Shown here: positions 1 to 10,300 of the stretch, piece after piece | Layout of the letters: every line of letters starts with the position of its first letter | Position numbering within the stretch: the first letter of the stretch is position 1 | Assembly: GCF_024169515.1 (NCBI RefSeq) | Contig: NZ_JAMKCQ010000001.1 | Location: 620,001-684,000, forward strand | Direction of reading: 5' to 3' | Origin: Erwinia aphidicola | GTDB taxonomy: Bacteria > Pseudomonadota > Gammaproteobacteria > Enterobacterales > Enterobacteriaceae | DNA length: 64,000 nt | The notes under the pieces: model-generated | The model's input: only the letters and a program-made list of their open reading frames with translations | Told to the model about the DNA's origin: nothing | The model's database searches: none | Position numbers and translations under genes: made by a program

Positions 1-322
1 GCTGAGCGGGCAGCAGTGGCGCAGGCACCACAGCGTCAGGCGTCAGCAGCACAATCTCTGGCAGGGCGGACTTGTCATCCGCGCCAATCACTGGCGGCAG
101 AGTACTCTGGTCATCCGCAGCAACCACTTCCGCCAGCAGCTCGCCCGGAATCTCTTCCCCGGGCTGTACTGGCAGCAGCGATTCCGGCAGCAGCGGCGCG
201 TTGTCCGTCAATCCTGCCAGCAGTTGAGCAAAGTGCCCTGCTTCCCCTGCAGCCAGCGTCTCATCAGGCCCTGCCAGCCTGCGGGCCGCACTGCCCAGCA
301 GCGCATTGATATCAATATTCAT
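1..322 (-). CDS. fliK: Flagellar hook-length control protein FliK (N-terminal part, truncated by window edge)
   Basis: Reading down from the ATG at 322-320 gives about 107 codons with no stop, and the frame runs off the window start. The visible N-terminus begins MNIDINALL and continues into an acidic, Pro/Leu/Ala-rich stretch, as expected for the low-complexity ruler half of FliK. The conserved C-terminal substrate-switch domain lies outside the window. The start overlaps the fliJ stop codon by 4 bp (ATGA), so the two are translationally coupled. FliK is a secreted ruler that sets hook length and switches FlhB specificity. Identification rests mainly on position after fliFGHIJ; the sequence itself is weakly conserved. 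Confidence 0.8.
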   Translation of the reverse strand, partial: MNIDINALLGSAARRLAGPDETLAAGEAGHFAQLLAGLTDNAPLLPESLLPVQPGEEIPGELLAEVVAADDQSTLPPVIGADDKSALPEIVLLTPDAVVPAPLLPAQ

Positions 323-768
323 AGCCTGTCTCTTTTTTGCCCGGCTCGCTGCGCGAACTCGTCCATCATTTTTTGTTCATGGCGGTTTTCCGCCAGGGTG
401 CGGGCGTCTTCACGCCGCGTCAGCAGGGTCTCAAACGCGGTGAGCCGCTGCTTGTCCTGTATCCAGCTCTGCTTCGCCTCGGTGACGTTCAGCTCGCACT
501 GGCTGAGGTGCTGGTCGTGCTGCTTCACTACCTGATTCAGCGCTAAAATAAACGCCTGATGGTTCACCAAGTCGGCGACGCTCATGCCGCGGCTCTGCAT
601 GCTGCTGCGCAGCGACTGCTGGTATTCGCGTTCATAGCCCTCCAGCTGCTCGCCCTGGGTCAGCGCCTGCTGCCAGACCTGCTGCGCGCTGCCTAACGCC
701 TGGGTGGTCTGCGTTAACTTCTCTGCGGCCATCTCACGCAGCATGACCATCGGATTTTGGCTTTTCAT
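319..768 (-). CDS. fliJ: Flagellar export chaperone FliJ
   Basis: The 149-residue product is almost all charged or Gln-rich alpha-helix. It ends with the FliJ-typical stretch [20 protein letters not shown], close to the E. coli C-terminus. FliJ is the coiled-coil stalk of the export ATPase. It sits in the FliI hexamer, contacts FlhA and helps recycle chaperones. The start ATG at 768-766 overlaps the fliI stop by 4 bp, and its own stop overlaps the fliK start by 4 bp, which places it firmly in the fliFGHIJK operon. Length matches the family (about 147 residues). Confidence 0.93.
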   Translation of the reverse strand: MKSQNPMVMLREMAAEKLTQTTQALGSAQQVWQQALTQGEQLEGYEREYQQSLRSSMQSRGMSVADLVNHQAFILALNQVVKQHDQHLSQCELNVTEAKQSWIQDKQRLTAFETLLTRREDARTLAENRHEQKMMDEFAQRAGQKRDRL

Positions 769-2144
769 CGGCTTATGCCCTGTGCAGTGACGTCAGGAAA
801 CAGCTGCGCCAACGCGCTGACGGCCCGGTCGTAATCGCAGCTTTCGTGGATCGCCTGGTGCAGATACGCTTCCATCGCCGGATAGTGCTGGATAGCCTGG
901 TCGAGCAGCGCATCGCTGCCCGCCACGTAAGCGCCAACGCTGACCAGGTCACGGTTGCGCTGGTAACAGGAGAGCTGCTGCTTGAAGGTCTGCACTTGGC
1001 GGTACTGCGGGTGCGGGATCAGCTCGGTCATTGCGCGGCTGATCGACGCTTCAATATCGATTGCCGGGTAGTGCCCGGACTCCGCCAGACGGCGCGACAG
1101 AACAATGTGGCCGTCGAGAATGGCACGTGCCGAGTCGGCAATCGGGTCCTGCTGATCGTCGCCTTCGGTCAGGACGGTGTAGAACGCGGTGATGGAACCG
1201 CCGCCGGGCATACCGTTACCGGCCCTTTCCACCAGCGCGGGCAGGCGGGCAAACACGGATGGCGGATAGCCTTTGGTCGCCGGGGGTTCGCCGATCGCCA
1301 GCGCCACCTCACGCTGCGCCATGGCGAAGCGCGTCAGGGAATCCATAATCAGCAGCACGTTAAGGCCGCGATCGCGAAAATCTTCGGCAATGCGCGTGGC
1401 GTACACCGCGCCCTGCATGCGCAGGATCGGTGACACATCCGCCGGGGCGGCAATCACCACCGCACGCTGGATCCCCTCTTCACCGAGGATATTTTCAATA
1501 AAGTCTTTCACCTCGCGTCCGCGTTCACCGATTAGGCCGACGACGATGACGTCGGCATCGGTAAAGCGCGCCATCATGCCGAGCAGCACGCTTTTCCCGA
1601 CGCCGGATCCGGCAAACAGCCCCATGCGCTGGCCGCGCCCGACGGTCAGCAGGCCGTTAATCGCACGTACGCCAACATCGAGCACTTTTTTGATCGGGTC
1701 ACGGTGCAGCGGGTTAAGCGGCTGGGTAAACAGACTGGCGCAGTCGGTTTTCAGCGGCGCCGGGCGCCCGTCCAGCGGGCGGCCCTGCGCGTCCAGCACC
1801 CTGCCGAGCAGCTGTGGCCCGACCGGCAGCTGTTTGCCGACCGCTTCGGACTCCGGCGCGTAGACGCGGGCGCCGGGCAGGATGCCGTCGACGTGCTCCA
1901 GCGGCATCAGATACAGCACCTGATCTTTAAAGCCGACCACTTCGCTTTCCACCGGCACCACGCCGTCGCGGGTTTGACGCTCAACAATGCACAGTGCGCC
2001 AATCGGCAGCTTCAGCCCGACCGCTTCCATCACCAGCCCGGTGGCGCGCGTCAGCCTGCCGTACTGGCGAAACGGCGCGATATCGCCGATGCGCGTCTCG
2101 ACGCGATCGATCGCGTCAAGCCAGCGTTGCAGATGCGCTGTCAT
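765..2144 (-). CDS. fliI: Flagellum-specific ATPase FliI
   Basis: FliI is the F1-beta-like ATPase of the flagellar type III export apparatus, acting at the cytoplasmic face of the basal body. The 459-residue protein carries a Walker A loop (GSGVGKS, about residues 180-186) and a Walker B strand with the following [13 protein letters not shown] segment (about 262-280). The region before these starts RLTRATGLV as in E. coli FliI. The ATG at 2144 (MTAHLQRW) was chosen because it overlaps the fliH stop by 4 bp and matches the E. coli N-terminus. The open frame extends 10 codons further upstream, which is unlikely to be used. Confidence 0.97.
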   Translation of the reverse strand: MTAHLQRWLDAIDRVETRIGDIAPFRQYGRLTRATGLVMEAVGLKLPIGALCIVERQTRDGVVPVESEVVGFKDQVLYLMPLEHVDGILPGARVYAPESEAVGKQLPVGPQLLGRVLDAQGRPLDGRPAPLKTDCASLFTQPLNPLHRDPIKKVLDVGVRAINGLLTVGRGQRMGLFAGSGVGKSVLLGMMARFTDADVIVVGLIGERGREVKDFIENILGEEGIQRAVVIAAPADVSPILRMQGAVYATRIAEDFRDRGLNVLLIMDSLTRFAMAQREVALAIGEPPATKGYPPSVFARLPALVERAGNGMPGGGSITAFYTVLTEGDDQQDPIADSARAILDGHIVLSRRLAESGHYPAIDIEASISRAMTELIPHPQYRQVQTFKQQLSCYQRNRDLVSVGAYVAGSDALLDQAIQHYPAMEAYLHQAIHESCDYDRAVSALAQLFPDVTAQGISR

Positions 2145-2851
2145 GCGGATAGCTCCTCGTGCGCCAGCTGGCACAGCTTCTGCCAGCGTGTTTCTAAGGT
2201 GGCATCCAGCTCCACTTCATCGGTTAACAGGCGGCAGCCGCCGGGTAACAGCTGGCTGTCGGTATGCAGCTCCCAGCCCATCGCGACCAGCGTCTCGCCG
2301 AGCGCCCCGTCAATCAGCGGACGATCGTCCGGGTGGATCATCAGCCGGATTTTGCCGTTCAGCAGCGGATCCTGGCGCATCAGCTGTTTAATCTGCTGCT
2401 GCAGCTGGGTATTGCTGCTGCCCTGCTCGCTGCCGTGCAGGCTCTGTACCGCCTGCAACGCCAGCTGCACCAGACGGCTGGGGATCAGGCTGTCGAGGCT
2501 GTCCAGCGACAGCTTGAATGAAGCGATCCACGCTTCGACGCCCTTCAGCGCCGCCTGCTGCGCGCTCTGAGCCTCGCTGATGCCCTGCGCGATGCCGGCT
2601 TCATGCCCGCTGTGAAAGCCGGCTTCATAGCCCTGCTTTTTGCCCTCTTCCTGGCCCTGAGTCAGCCCCTGGTTGTACCCCTGCTGCTCCGCCTGCTTGC
2701 GCAGCCGTGCCAGTTCGGCTTTGAACTGGGCATCGCTGGCCGGGTTGTTAGTGACCGGCAGCGGCTCCTGGTGCTCGCTTTCCGTAGCCAGTAAGTTATC
2801 CGGCTTCCAGCTGCGCCACTGCGGTTTATTCTGCTCATCAGACGTAGGCAT
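2141..2851 (-). CDS. fliH: Flagellar assembly protein FliH
   Basis: FliH is the negative regulator and stator-like partner of the FliI ATPase and links it to the C-ring. The product is about 236 residues, Gln/Ala/Glu-rich, with a GxxxG-type helical repeat near residues 55-90 ([13 protein letters not shown], then [13 protein letters not shown]). That glycine-zipper pattern is a hallmark of FliH. The start [15 protein letters not shown] at 2851 aligns with the E. coli N-terminus (MSDNLPWKTW) better than the longer frame to 2866. It overlaps the end of fliG by 14 bp. The stop overlaps the fliI start. Confidence 0.92.
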   Translation of the reverse strand: MPTSDEQNKPQWRSWKPDNLLATESEHQEPLPVTNNPASDAQFKAELARLRKQAEQQGYNQGLTQGQEEGKKQGYEAGFHSGHEAGIAQGISEAQSAQQAALKGVEAWIASFKLSLDSLDSLIPSRLVQLALQAVQSLHGSEQGSSNTQLQQQIKQLMRQDPLLNGKIRLMIHPDDRPLIDGALGETLVAMGWELHTDSQLLPGGCRLLTDEVELDATLETRWQKLCQLAHEELSA

Positions 2852-3824
2852 CGTCGCTGCTCCCAATCAGAATTTCGCCGGTTTCGGCCAGGCGACGCAC
2901 TACCAGCAGTACCGATTTCTGTTCTGCCTCGACCTGCGACAGGCGCACCGGCCCCCGGGAAGCGAGATCCTCGGCCATCAGGTCCGCCTGGCGGCGTGAC
3001 ATATTGCGGAAGAACTTGTCGCGCAGCGCCTCGTTGGCCCCTTTCAGCGCGATCAGCAGGGTCTCGCTTTCGATCTCCTGCAGAATGCGCTGGATGCTGC
3101 GGTCTTCGACATCCACCAGATTTTCGAACAGGAACATCTCGTCGATGATTTTCTGCGCCAGCTCGCCGTCGAAATCGCGTACCGCGTTGATCGCCGCCTC
3201 TTCCTGCTGGGATTTCATCAGGTTGAGGATCTCCGCCGCCGGACGCACGCCGCCCATTTTGCTGCGCTTGAGGTTCTGGCCGTGCAGCAGATTGTTGAGC
3301 ACTTCGGTCAGCTCCTGCAGCGCGGCAGGCTGCACGCCACCGAAGGTGGCGATACGCAGCATAATGTCGTTACGCTCTTTATCGTCAAACTGCCCCAGAA
3401 TATCTGCCGCCTGGTTACGCTTCAGGTGCACGAGGATGGTGGCGATAATCTGCGGATGCTCTTCGCGGATCAGGTCGTATACCGTTTGCGGCTCCATAAA
3501 GTTGAGCGTTTCGATGCCGTTGTTGCCCTGCTGGGAGTCCAGCAGATCTTCCAGCAGCGACGAAGCGCGCTCTTCGCCCAGCGCTTTCACCAGCACGCTG
3601 CGCAGGTAGTCGTTGGTGTTCAGGCTCAGCGCCGCATACTCGCCAGAGTCTTTGGCGAACTCCTCCAGCACTGCTGACATCTGGTCATGGGTAAAACCGG
3701 CCATGTTGACCATCGAGCTGCTGATCTGTTTGACCTCGTGGGCGTTGAGGTGCTTAAACACTTCGGCCGCCAGCTCATCGCCGAGGGTCAGCATGACGAT
3801 GGCGCTTTTATCACAGGCATTCAT
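2838..3824 (-). CDS. fliG: Flagellar motor switch protein FliG
   Basis: FliG forms the rotor/switch ring that contacts MotA. The 328-residue product is strongly alike to E. coli FliG throughout: the EHPQ motif segment ([17 protein letters not shown]), the middle-domain stretch [17 protein letters not shown], and the C-terminal torque helix region with charged residues ([28 protein letters not shown]). The N-terminus is a few residues shorter than E. coli FliG (MNACDKSA against MSNLTGTDKS). The ATG overlaps the fliF stop by 4 bp, so this start is well supported. Confidence 0.98.
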   Translation of the reverse strand: MNACDKSAIVMLTLGDELAAEVFKHLNAHEVKQISSSMVNMAGFTHDQMSAVLEEFAKDSGEYAALSLNTNDYLRSVLVKALGEERASSLLEDLLDSQQGNNGIETLNFMEPQTVYDLIREEHPQIIATILVHLKRNQAADILGQFDDKERNDIMLRIATFGGVQPAALQELTEVLNNLLHGQNLKRSKMGGVRPAAEILNLMKSQQEEAAINAVRDFDGELAQKIIDEMFLFENLVDVEDRSIQRILQEIESETLLIALKGANEALRDKFFRNMSRRQADLMAEDLASRGPVRLSQVEAEQKSVLLVVRRLAETGEILIGSSDDAYV

Positions 3825-5524
3825 GGTTTCTGCTGCTCCTTATTCATCCACTGACGCATGACCAGGGCGATCACGCGCGGCTCCTGTTCGGCCAGTTCGC
3901 GCAGCTGCTGACTGTTCATCTCGCTGTCGACGCGGCGCTGTGCTTTGGCGTGAGCTTTCATCTCCGCCACTTTCTTCTTCTCATCCAGTTCAACCTGGCG
4001 TACCTGCTGCTCCATCTCCATACGACGGATCGCGGTTTCCTGATGGCGCAGCCAGGTCGGCTGCACCAGCTTGCGCCACAGCACCCAGGCAATAATGGCG
4101 ATCACCAGGTAGCGGGCGATGGACATCATCAGCGCCTGGAAGCTCTGCTGCTGCCACAGCGGTGGCATCACCTCTTCCTCTACGCCGTTAAAGGCGGAGT
4201 TAACGATGTTGATGCTGTCCCCGCGTGCAGCGCTGTAGCCGATAGCTTCTTTCACCAGGGTGTTGATACGCTCCAGCTCGGCGGCGGCCAGCGGGCCTGG
4301 CTTGCCCTCTTTGCCGGCAGGCAGGTAGTTAATCACCACCGCCACCGACAGCCGTTGGATCTGCCCGACGCTGGTTTTGGTGTGGATCAGGGTGCGGTCA
4401 ACCTCAAAGTTGGTAGTTTCATCGTTGCGGTTGTTATAAGGCTGGGCGCTCTCGTTGCTGCCCGCGCCTGCCGTTTGCGTGCTGGTGCTGTTGTTCTGAC
4501 CCTTGGCGGCCGGAGTGGCTGGCGTCAGCGGTTTCCTCAGGGGAGCCGTTGCCGGGGTTGGCGGCGTATTGCTTAACGCGCCCGGAACGCCGCCGGTGGT
4601 GCGTCCGTTGCCCTGCGCTGACTGGCTGGACTGACGGCTGCGGATCGCCATTTTGTCGCTGTCTGCATTGGGCTGATACTGCTCATCGGTGCGCTCCTGC
4701 TGGGTAAAGTCCATTTGTGCGGTGACCTGGGTGCGCACATTGCTGTCGCCCACCAGCGGGGCCAGCAGACGCTGAATGCGCTGCTGATAATCGTTTTCAA
4801 TCTCGTTGGTATACTTCAGCTGTGAGGTCTGCATGCCGCGCACGCCGCTCTGCGTCAGCAGGTTGCCGCGCTGGTCGACAAGGGTGACGTTATCCGCCGA
4901 TAGCCCGGTGACCGCACTGGAAACCAGATGGGTAATCGCCGTGACCTGGCCGTCATCCAGCGTGCGGCCCTGCGCCAGGGTGACGCTGACCGAAGCGGTT
5001 GGCAGCTTCTGGTCACGTACGAACATCGACGGTTTCGGCACCGCCAGATGCACGCGAGCACTGAGGATCGGCCCGAGGTTTTCAATGGTGCGTGACAGCT
5101 CGCCCTCCAGCGCACGCTGAAAGTTAATCTGCTCGCTGAACTGGCTGATACCGAACTTCTCCTGGTCGAGCAGTTCAAAGCCAACGGAACCGCCCTTCGG
5201 CAGCCCCTGCTGAGCCATCTTCATGCGCGCTTCGTGCACCTGCCCTTCCGGCACCATAATCGCGCCGCCCGGCGTATCGATGCGGTAAGGGATATTCATC
5301 TGCGCCAGCTGAGTGACAATGGCACCGCCATCCTCATCGCTAATGTTGCTAAACAGCACGCGATACCCCGGCTCCTTCGCCCAGATTAGCAGTGCAATGA
5401 TCGCGGAAAGTGCCGCCGCAGCGGCGATAACCAGCAGCAGTTTAGGGTTGGCGCGAAATGAGCTCATTGCCGCCTTTATACTGTCTGCCGGGTTGCTCTT
5501 TAAATCATTTGTTGTGGCACTCAT
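3821..5524 (-). CDS. fliF: Flagellar MS-ring protein FliF
   Basis: FliF builds the MS ring in the inner membrane, the base on which the export gate and switch assemble. The 567-residue protein has an N-terminal membrane segment (about 27-49), the ring-building region including [28 protein letters not shown] motifs, a low-complexity Thr/Pro/Asn-rich linker near 300-350, a second membrane segment (about 462-483) and a C-terminal FliG-binding tail ending [14 protein letters not shown]. The start ATG at 5524 ([10 protein letters not shown]) has an AGGA ribosome-binding site about 9 bp upstream. The frame stays open to 5677, but the extra 51 residues are basic and not FliF-like. It is the first gene of fliFGHIJK. 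Confidence 0.97.
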   Translation of the reverse strand: MSATTNDLKSNPADSIKAAMSSFRANPKLLLVIAAAAALSAIIALLIWAKEPGYRVLFSNISDEDGGAIVTQLAQMNIPYRIDTPGGAIMVPEGQVHEARMKMAQQGLPKGGSVGFELLDQEKFGISQFSEQINFQRALEGELSRTIENLGPILSARVHLAVPKPSMFVRDQKLPTASVSVTLAQGRTLDDGQVTAITHLVSSAVTGLSADNVTLVDQRGNLLTQSGVRGMQTSQLKYTNEIENDYQQRIQRLLAPLVGDSNVRTQVTAQMDFTQQERTDEQYQPNADSDKMAIRSRQSSQSAQGNGRTTGGVPGALSNTPPTPATAPLRKPLTPATPAAKGQNNSTSTQTAGAGSNESAQPYNNRNDETTNFEVDRTLIHTKTSVGQIQRLSVAVVINYLPAGKEGKPGPLAAAELERINTLVKEAIGYSAARGDSINIVNSAFNGVEEEVMPPLWQQQSFQALMMSIARYLVIAIIAWVLWRKLVQPTWLRHQETAIRRMEMEQQVRQVELDEKKKVAEMKAHAKAQRRVDSEMNSQQLRELAEQEPRVIALVMRQWMNKEQQKP

Positions 5525-5794
5525 GCCGTAATCCTGTAAGAAATAATCACGCAGCCAAAACCTGCGAACAAGCCTGCCGGTGATGCAAGACAGCAGCCGA
5601 TGAACGTATATTTTGAGAAATTTTGAGGGGCGTATTATCGTCCTAAAGGCGTTTTTTTTAAGCATAAATAAGCTCAAAGTTCTGTCAGCTTATCGGGTTT
5701 TTCGCCAATTTCTCCCCCGTGTTAATATGCATCTGTCTAAAAGCTGCGCAATTTTTATTGCACCAGAATTCATTAATTAGCCGGAATAAAAATA
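5525..5794. promoter_or_regulatory. Divergent control region between fliF and fliE
   Basis: This 270-bp AT-rich stretch separates the two divergent flagellar units and must hold both promoters. In E. coli these are FlhDC-activated class 2 promoters. I cannot identify FlhDC boxes by eye. On the minus strand CCCGATAA at 5697-5690 resembles a sigma-28 -10 element, but I see no convincing TAAAGTTT partner 11 bp upstream, so I do not call a sigma-28 promoter. Confidence 0.5.
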
Positions 5795-6127
5795 ATGTCA
5801 GCATCAATTCACAGTGTGATTGGGCAAATGCACGCTCAGGCCCAGAAAATTTCGGGATCCGCTGATTTCCTCTCTGCCGGAAAGTTAACAGATAACGTGG
5901 GCGGCGCGACATTCTCGGACGCCTTGTTTAACAGCATCAATGAAATCAATAAGACACAGCAGGTAGCCAAGAAAAATACCCAGGATTTTATGTCCGGAAA
6001 AAGCGATGTCGGCCTGAATGATGTGATGCTCTCCATGCAGAAATCATCGGTGGCATTTAGCTTTGGCGTGCAGATGCGTAATAAAATGCTCAGCGCCTAT
6101 CAGGAAGTTATGAGCATGCCGGTTTAA
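5795..6127 (+). CDS. fliE: Flagellar hook-basal body complex protein FliE
   Basis: FliE is the small adaptor joining the MS ring or export gate to the proximal rod. The product has 110 residues. The C-terminal half (LNDVMLSMQKSSVAFSFGVQMRNKMLSAYQEVMSMPV) matches the E. coli ending closely, including the final MSM-V. It lies divergent to fliF, as in E. coli. Unlike E. coli, where fliE is a monocistronic gene, the next gene cheR begins within 4-19 bp of its stop codon, so fliE here heads a long fliE-cheRBYZ-flhBAE unit. Confidence 0.96.
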   Translation: MSASIHSVIGQMHAQAQKISGSADFLSAGKLTDNVGGATFSDALFNSINEINKTQQVAKKNTQDFMSGKSDVGLNDVMLSMQKSSVAFSFGVQMRNKMLSAYQEVMSMPV

Positions 6128-6146
6128 GGCATTGACGAACATCATC

Positions 6147-7001
6147 ATGAATGAAAATTTGCGCGTACCGCTTCGCACTCCCCAACTCTCAGACGCGCTG
6201 AGCGACCGGGAATTACAGCGTATCAGCCAGCTGATATATCAGCGTGCCGGTATTGTTCTCACCGAACAAAAGCGAGACATGATATTTAACCGCCTGTCAC
6301 GCCGCCTGCGTGAATTAAAATTAGCGCGCTTCAGTGAATATATTCAGATCCTGGAATCCAGCCCGGACAGCCCGGAATGGCAGGTATTTATTAATTCTCT
6401 GACCACCAACCTGACCGCGTTTTTCCGCGAGGCGTACCACTTTCCAGCGCTGGCAGAACATGCCCGCCAGCATGCCAGTGGCTATCGCGTCTGGTGTACC
6501 GCGGCCTCGACCGGTGAAGAGCCGTGCTCAATTGCCATGACGCTGGATGAGGTTCTCGGCCCGGCCATCGGCGGGCCGCGCATCTGGGCAACCGATATTG
6601 ATACCGATGTGCTGGCGCGCGCCAGCGCCGGGGTTTACCGCCTGGCAGACGTGCAGAGCCTTAGCCCTGCGCAAAAGCGCCAGTTCTTTTTGCGCGGCAC
6701 CGGGGATAACAGTGAACAGGTGCGCGTGAAGCAGGAGCTGCTCGCGGCGATCCACTATCAGCGCCTGAATCTGCTGGACGCCAGCTGGAATGTGCCCGGC
6801 CCATTTGACGCGATTTTTTGTCGCAACGTAATGATCTATTTCGATGCGCCGACGCAACAGCGGCTGATCCAGCGTTTTGCCCAGTTGCTGAAGCCAGACG
6901 GACTGCTGTTTGTCGGCCATTCGGAGCATTTTAACCATCGGCAAAGCCCGTTCCGCCTGCGCGGACAGTCGGTGTACGCACTAACGGAGACAGGACGTTG
7001 A
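6147..7001 (+). CDS. cheR: Chemotaxis protein methyltransferase CheR
   Basis: CheR transfers methyl groups from S-adenosylmethionine to glutamates of chemoreceptors during adaptation. The sequence contains [11 protein letters not shown], the run [15 protein letters not shown], the SAM-binding ASTGEEP motif and [14 protein letters not shown], all diagnostic. I place the start at the ATG at 6147 (MNENLRV, 284 residues). A TTG at 6132 would add MTNII and lies 4 bp after the fliE stop; its AAGG is too close to be a convincing ribosome-binding site, and the ATG has none either, so the start is uncertain. The C-terminal pentapeptide-binding beta-subdomain appears intact. Confidence 0.95.
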   Translation: MNENLRVPLRTPQLSDALSDRELQRISQLIYQRAGIVLTEQKRDMIFNRLSRRLRELKLARFSEYIQILESSPDSPEWQVFINSLTTNLTAFFREAYHFPALAEHARQHASGYRVWCTAASTGEEPCSIAMTLDEVLGPAIGGPRIWATDIDTDVLARASAGVYRLADVQSLSPAQKRQFFLRGTGDNSEQVRVKQELLAAIHYQRLNLLDASWNVPGPFDAIFCRNVMIYFDAPTQQRLIQRFAQLLKPDGLLFVGHSEHFNHRQSPFRLRGQSVYALTETGR

Positions 7002-8053
7002 ATAAGATACGAGTGCTGTGCGTCGACGACTCTGCCCTGATGCGCAACATGATCACGGCGGTCGTCAATCAGCAGCACGATATGGAGATGGTGGCGACGG
7101 CGGCCGATCCGATCACTGCCCGCGAGCTGATCAAGAAATTTAACCCCGACGTGCTGACGCTGGATATCGATATGCCGCGTATGAACGGGCTGGAGTTTCT
7201 TTCACGCCTGATGCGCCTGCGCCCGATGCCGGTGGTGATGGTCTCCTCACTGACCGCCAAAGGGTCCGAAGCCACCCTCACCTCACTGGAGCTGGGGGCG
7301 GTGGATTTTATCGCCAAGCCGGACGTCAGGCAGAACAGTGAAATCGACCACTGGGCACTGCTGGTAGCCGACAAAATCCGCGTGGCGGCGCGGGTCGAAT
7401 TCCCCCAGCGGGCGCACGCGGCGAGCGAACGCCACAGCATCAGTGCGCCGCACCTCGGGATGGAAAAAATTATCGCTATCGGTTCCTCAACCGGTGGCAC
7501 GGAAGCCCTGCGCCGGGTACTGACCCCGATGCCGGCCAACTGCCCCGCCGTGCTGATCGCTCAGCATATGCCTGCGGGCTTTACCCTGTCGTTTGCCCAG
7601 CGCATGAATTCGCTGTGTGCAATGACGGTGAAAGAGGCCGAGGAAGGCGAACCGGTGCTGAACGGCACCGCCTATATTGCCCCTGGCGATCGGCATATGG
7701 AGATTGCGCGCCAGGGCAAGGGCTATCAGATCCGCCTCAACAGCCATCCGACGGTTAACCGCCATCGCCCTTCGGTCGACGTGCTGCTGCACTCGGTGGC
7801 CGAACACGCCGGGCAGCACGCCGCCGGGGCGATCCTGACCGGGATGGGCAGCGACGGTGCGCGCGGGCTGCTGGCGATGCGCCAGGCCGGAGCCTGGACG
7901 CTGGCGCAAAGCGAGCAGACCTGCGTGGTGTTCGGTATGCCGCGCGAAGCCATCGCGCTACAGGCCGCGGTCGAAGTGACGGATCTCCAGCATATCAGCC
8001 AGCGTCTGATCGACAGCTTCACGCCGGCGGACCGCAGTAAAACAGCAAAATAA
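6998..8053 (+). CDS. cheB: Chemotaxis response regulator protein-glutamate methylesterase CheB
   Basis: CheB removes methyl groups from (and deamidates) chemoreceptors and opposes CheR. The N-terminal receiver domain carries the acidic pair VDDSALMR and the phospho-acceptor in [12 protein letters not shown]. The C-terminal esterase domain holds the Ser-His-Asp triad in [17 protein letters not shown] and [10 protein letters not shown]. The start is a TTG at 6998, overlapping the cheR stop as TTGA. A GGAG at 6986-6989 gives the right spacing, and the resulting [11 protein letters not shown] matches the family N-terminus, so the non-ATG start is credible. Length (351 residues) is normal. Confidence 0.97.
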   Translation: MNKIRVLCVDDSALMRNMITAVVNQQHDMEMVATAADPITARELIKKFNPDVLTLDIDMPRMNGLEFLSRLMRLRPMPVVMVSSLTAKGSEATLTSLELGAVDFIAKPDVRQNSEIDHWALLVADKIRVAARVEFPQRAHAASERHSISAPHLGMEKIIAIGSSTGGTEALRRVLTPMPANCPAVLIAQHMPAGFTLSFAQRMNSLCAMTVKEAEEGEPVLNGTAYIAPGDRHMEIARQGKGYQIRLNSHPTVNRHRPSVDVLLHSVAEHAGQHAAGAILTGMGSDGARGLLAMRQAGAWTLAQSEQTCVVFGMPREAIALQAAVEVTDLQHISQRLIDSFTPADRSKTAK

Positions 8054-8100
8054 CAGCGGGATACCTCCACCGTTTGCAGGAGGATTTTCAGGATAACACC

Positions 8101-8487
8101 ATGTTGGATAAGAGCTTACGTTTTCTGGTTGTTGATGATTTTGCCACGATGCGCCGCATCGTCCGCAATCTGCTACAGGATCTGGGTTACAAGAACATTG
8201 AAGAAGCGGAAGACGGCCAGGATGCGCTGAACAAGCTGCGCGCTGCCGAATTTGATTTTGTGGTCAGCGACTGGAACATGCCGCATATCGATGGTCTGGA
8301 ACTGCTGAAGACCATTCGTGCCGACGCGGCTATGGCCAAACTTCCGGTACTGATGGTCACGGCAGAAGCCAAGCGCGAAAACATTATTGCCGCCGCTCAG
8401 GCCGGCGCCAATGGCTACATCGTGAAGCCTTTCACCGCCGCCACGCTGGAAGAGAAGCTGGGCAAAATTTTCGAAAAACTCGGTTAA
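8101..8487 (+). CDS. cheY: Chemotaxis response regulator CheY
   Basis: CheY is the single-domain response regulator that, when phosphorylated by CheA, binds FliM and causes clockwise rotation. The 128-residue protein has the acidic pocket ([10 protein letters not shown]), the phospho-acceptor Asp in [12 protein letters not shown], the switch Thr in [11 protein letters not shown] and the conserved Lys in YIVKPF. The start at 8101 follows an AGGATAACACC ribosome-binding site; the frame extends upstream to 8074 but those residues are not CheY-like. The stop TAA shares one base with the cheZ ATG. Confidence 0.98.
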   Translation: MLDKSLRFLVVDDFATMRRIVRNLLQDLGYKNIEEAEDGQDALNKLRAAEFDFVVSDWNMPHIDGLELLKTIRADAAMAKLPVLMVTAEAKRENIIAAAQAGANGYIVKPFTAATLEEKLGKIFEKLG

Positions 8488-9137
8488 TGACAATGACAAT
8501 GACAGAGAATAATTCACCCGGCAGCGATAATTTTAAAGACATCTTTTTACGCATTGGTCAGCTGACGCGCGTGCTGCGCAACAGCATGGCTAACCTCGGC
8601 CTCGAACAGGCCTTACAGGAAGTTGCCGAGGCCTTCCCGAACACCCGCGATCGCCTTGACTACGTCGCGGCGAAGACTTCCCAGGCTGCCGACCGGGCGC
8701 TGACCTGCGTGGAAGTCGCCCGCCCGCTGCAGGAGTCACTGGGTAACGAGGCAGCGGCACTGAACGCCCGCTGGGACGCCTGGTTTGTCGAGCCGCAGCC
8801 GCTGGAAGAAGCGCGCGAGCTGGTCACTGCCACGCGTGCCTACCTTCGTCAGGTCCCGGACGTCACCCGCAGCACCAACCATCAGCTGACCGAAATCATG
8901 ATGGCGCAGGACTTTCAGGATCTGACCGGCCAGGTGCTGCACGGCCTGGTCAATGTGATAGAAGTGGTGGAGAAAGAGCTGATCAGCGTCCTGCTGGAAA
9001 ATATGCAGGAGATTGAGCCGGTTAATGCGCATGACAATGCCCATCTGAAAAACGGCCCACAGATCAACACCACCGCTGAGGGGATCGTTGCCTCGCAGGA
9101 ACAGGTGGACGATCTGCTGGAATCACTGGGCTTCTGA
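8487..9137 (+). CDS. cheZ: Protein phosphatase CheZ
   Basis: CheZ dephosphorylates CheY-P and so terminates the tumble signal. The 216-residue product has the long helical hairpin with the active-site segment LTEIMMAQDFQDLTGQV (the catalytic Gln and acidic residues lie in this stretch). It ends with the CheY-binding C-terminal helix DDLLESLGF. The start ATG at 8487 overlaps the cheY stop by 1 bp (TAATG). An MTMTMTENN repeat means ATGs at 8493 and 8499 are alternative in-frame starts. Confidence 0.97.
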   Translation: MTMTMTENNSPGSDNFKDIFLRIGQLTRVLRNSMANLGLEQALQEVAEAFPNTRDRLDYVAAKTSQAADRALTCVEVARPLQESLGNEAAALNARWDAWFVEPQPLEEARELVTATRAYLRQVPDVTRSTNHQLTEIMMAQDFQDLTGQVLHGLVNVIEVVEKELISVLLENMQEIEPVNAHDNAHLKNGPQINTTAEGIVASQEQVDDLLESLGF

Positions 9138-9154
9138 GTTAACTGGCCGCCGCT

Positions 9155-10300
9155 ATGTCGCAAGAAAGTGATAACGAGAAAACCGAAGACCCCACGCCCA
9201 CGAAACTGGCGAAATCGCGTGAAGATGGACAGATCCCGCGCTCAAAAGAGCTGACCACGCTGCTGATGCTGCTGGTGGGATGGGGGCTGATGGTCGGTGG
9301 CGGTGAGAGCCTGGCGCGCAGTCTGATGCATCTGCTGCACAACGGACTGACTTTCGATCGGCTGCTGACGGCCGACCCGGCGCATATGCTGCAACGCGCT
9401 GCCAGCCTGCTCGGTCAGGCATCTCTCGCCACGCTGCCGTTTGTCTGCGGCCTGTTTATTACCGCAATTGCGGCACAGCCGATTGTTGGCGGGCTGAACC
9501 TGAGCGCGAAGTCGATCAAGCTGAATCTGAAAAAGCTTAATCCGCTCAGCGGCATCAAGCGCATGTTCTCGGCGCAGATGGCCTCCGAGATGCTGAAGGC
9601 GATTTTAAAAGTGCTGCTGGCCTCGCTCGGCGGCGGGCTTTACCTGCTGCTGAATAAAGAGAAATTTATCCGGCTGATCTTCGAACCGCTCGGCATGGCG
9701 CTCAGCGATATCGCCAGCCTGCTGATCGGCTGCATGCTGGCAGTGATCCTGTCGCTGATCCCGATGGTGGCCTTTGACGTGATTTACCAGATCTACAGCA
9801 ACTGGAAGAAGCTGCGCATGAGCCATCAGGAGATCAAAGATGAGTTCAAAAAGCAGGAAGGCGACCCGCTGATTAAAAACCGCGTGCGCCAGATGCAGCG
9901 CGCCATGTCGCAGCAGCGCATGATGAGCGACGTTCCCGATGCGGACGTGGTGGTCAATAACCCGACGCACTACTCTGTCGCCCTGAAATATCAGGACGGC
10001 AGCCTCGGCGCACCAAAAGTGGTGGCCAAAGGCAGCGGCCTGATTGCCCTGCGCATCCGCGAACTGGCGGAAAGCCACAGAGTTCCGATGCTGGAAGCGC
10101 CCCCGCTGGCGCGTGCGCTGTATCGCCACTGCGAAATTGGCGCACCCATTCCGGCTGATTTATACAACGCGGTAGCAGAAGTCCTGGCGTGGGTTTACGG
10201 CCTGCGCCGCTGGCGTAAAGGCTTTGGACAGCGCCCTGTCACCCCTGAAAACCTTCCCGTGCCCGACGCGCTGGATTTTGCCCAAGAGAGTAAAGAGTGA
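9155..10300 (+). CDS. flhB: Flagellar biosynthesis protein FlhB
   Basis: FlhB is the export-gate membrane protein whose self-cleavage switches secretion from rod/hook to filament substrates. The 381-residue protein starts with the family signature EDPTPTKLAKSREDGQIPRSKEL. It has four hydrophobic segments (roughly residues 30-210) and then a cytoplasmic domain with the autocleavage site NPTH in VVNNPTHYSVALKY (about residue 270). The stop TGA shares one base with the flhA start. It begins 17 bp after cheZ. Confidence 0.98.
   Translation: MSQESDNEKTEDPTPTKLAKSREDGQIPRSKELTTLLMLLVGWGLMVGGGESLARSLMHLLHNGLTFDRLLTADPAHMLQRAASLLGQASLATLPFVCGLFITAIAAQPIVGGLNLSAKSIKLNLKKLNPLSGIKRMFSAQMASEMLKAILKVLLASLGGGLYLLLNKEKFIRLIFEPLGMALSDIASLLIGCMLAVILSLIPMVAFDVIYQIYSNWKKLRMSHQEIKDEFKKQEGDPLIKNRVRQMQRAMSQQRMMSDVPDADVVVNNPTHYSVALKYQDGSLGAPKVVAKGSGLIALRIRELAESHRVPMLEAPPLARALYRHCEIGAPIPADLYNAVAEVLAWVYGLRRWRKGFGQRPVTPENLPVPDALDFAQESKE

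Noticed and set aside
5525..5677. N-terminal extension of FliF by 51 residues
   Set aside because: The extension is basic and unlike any FliF, and the ATG at 5524 has a good ribosome-binding site and family match.
5690..5697. Sigma-28 -10-like motif CCCGATAA on the minus strand before fliF
   Set aside because: No matching -35 element (TAAAGTTT-like) at the correct distance; fliF operons are normally class 2.
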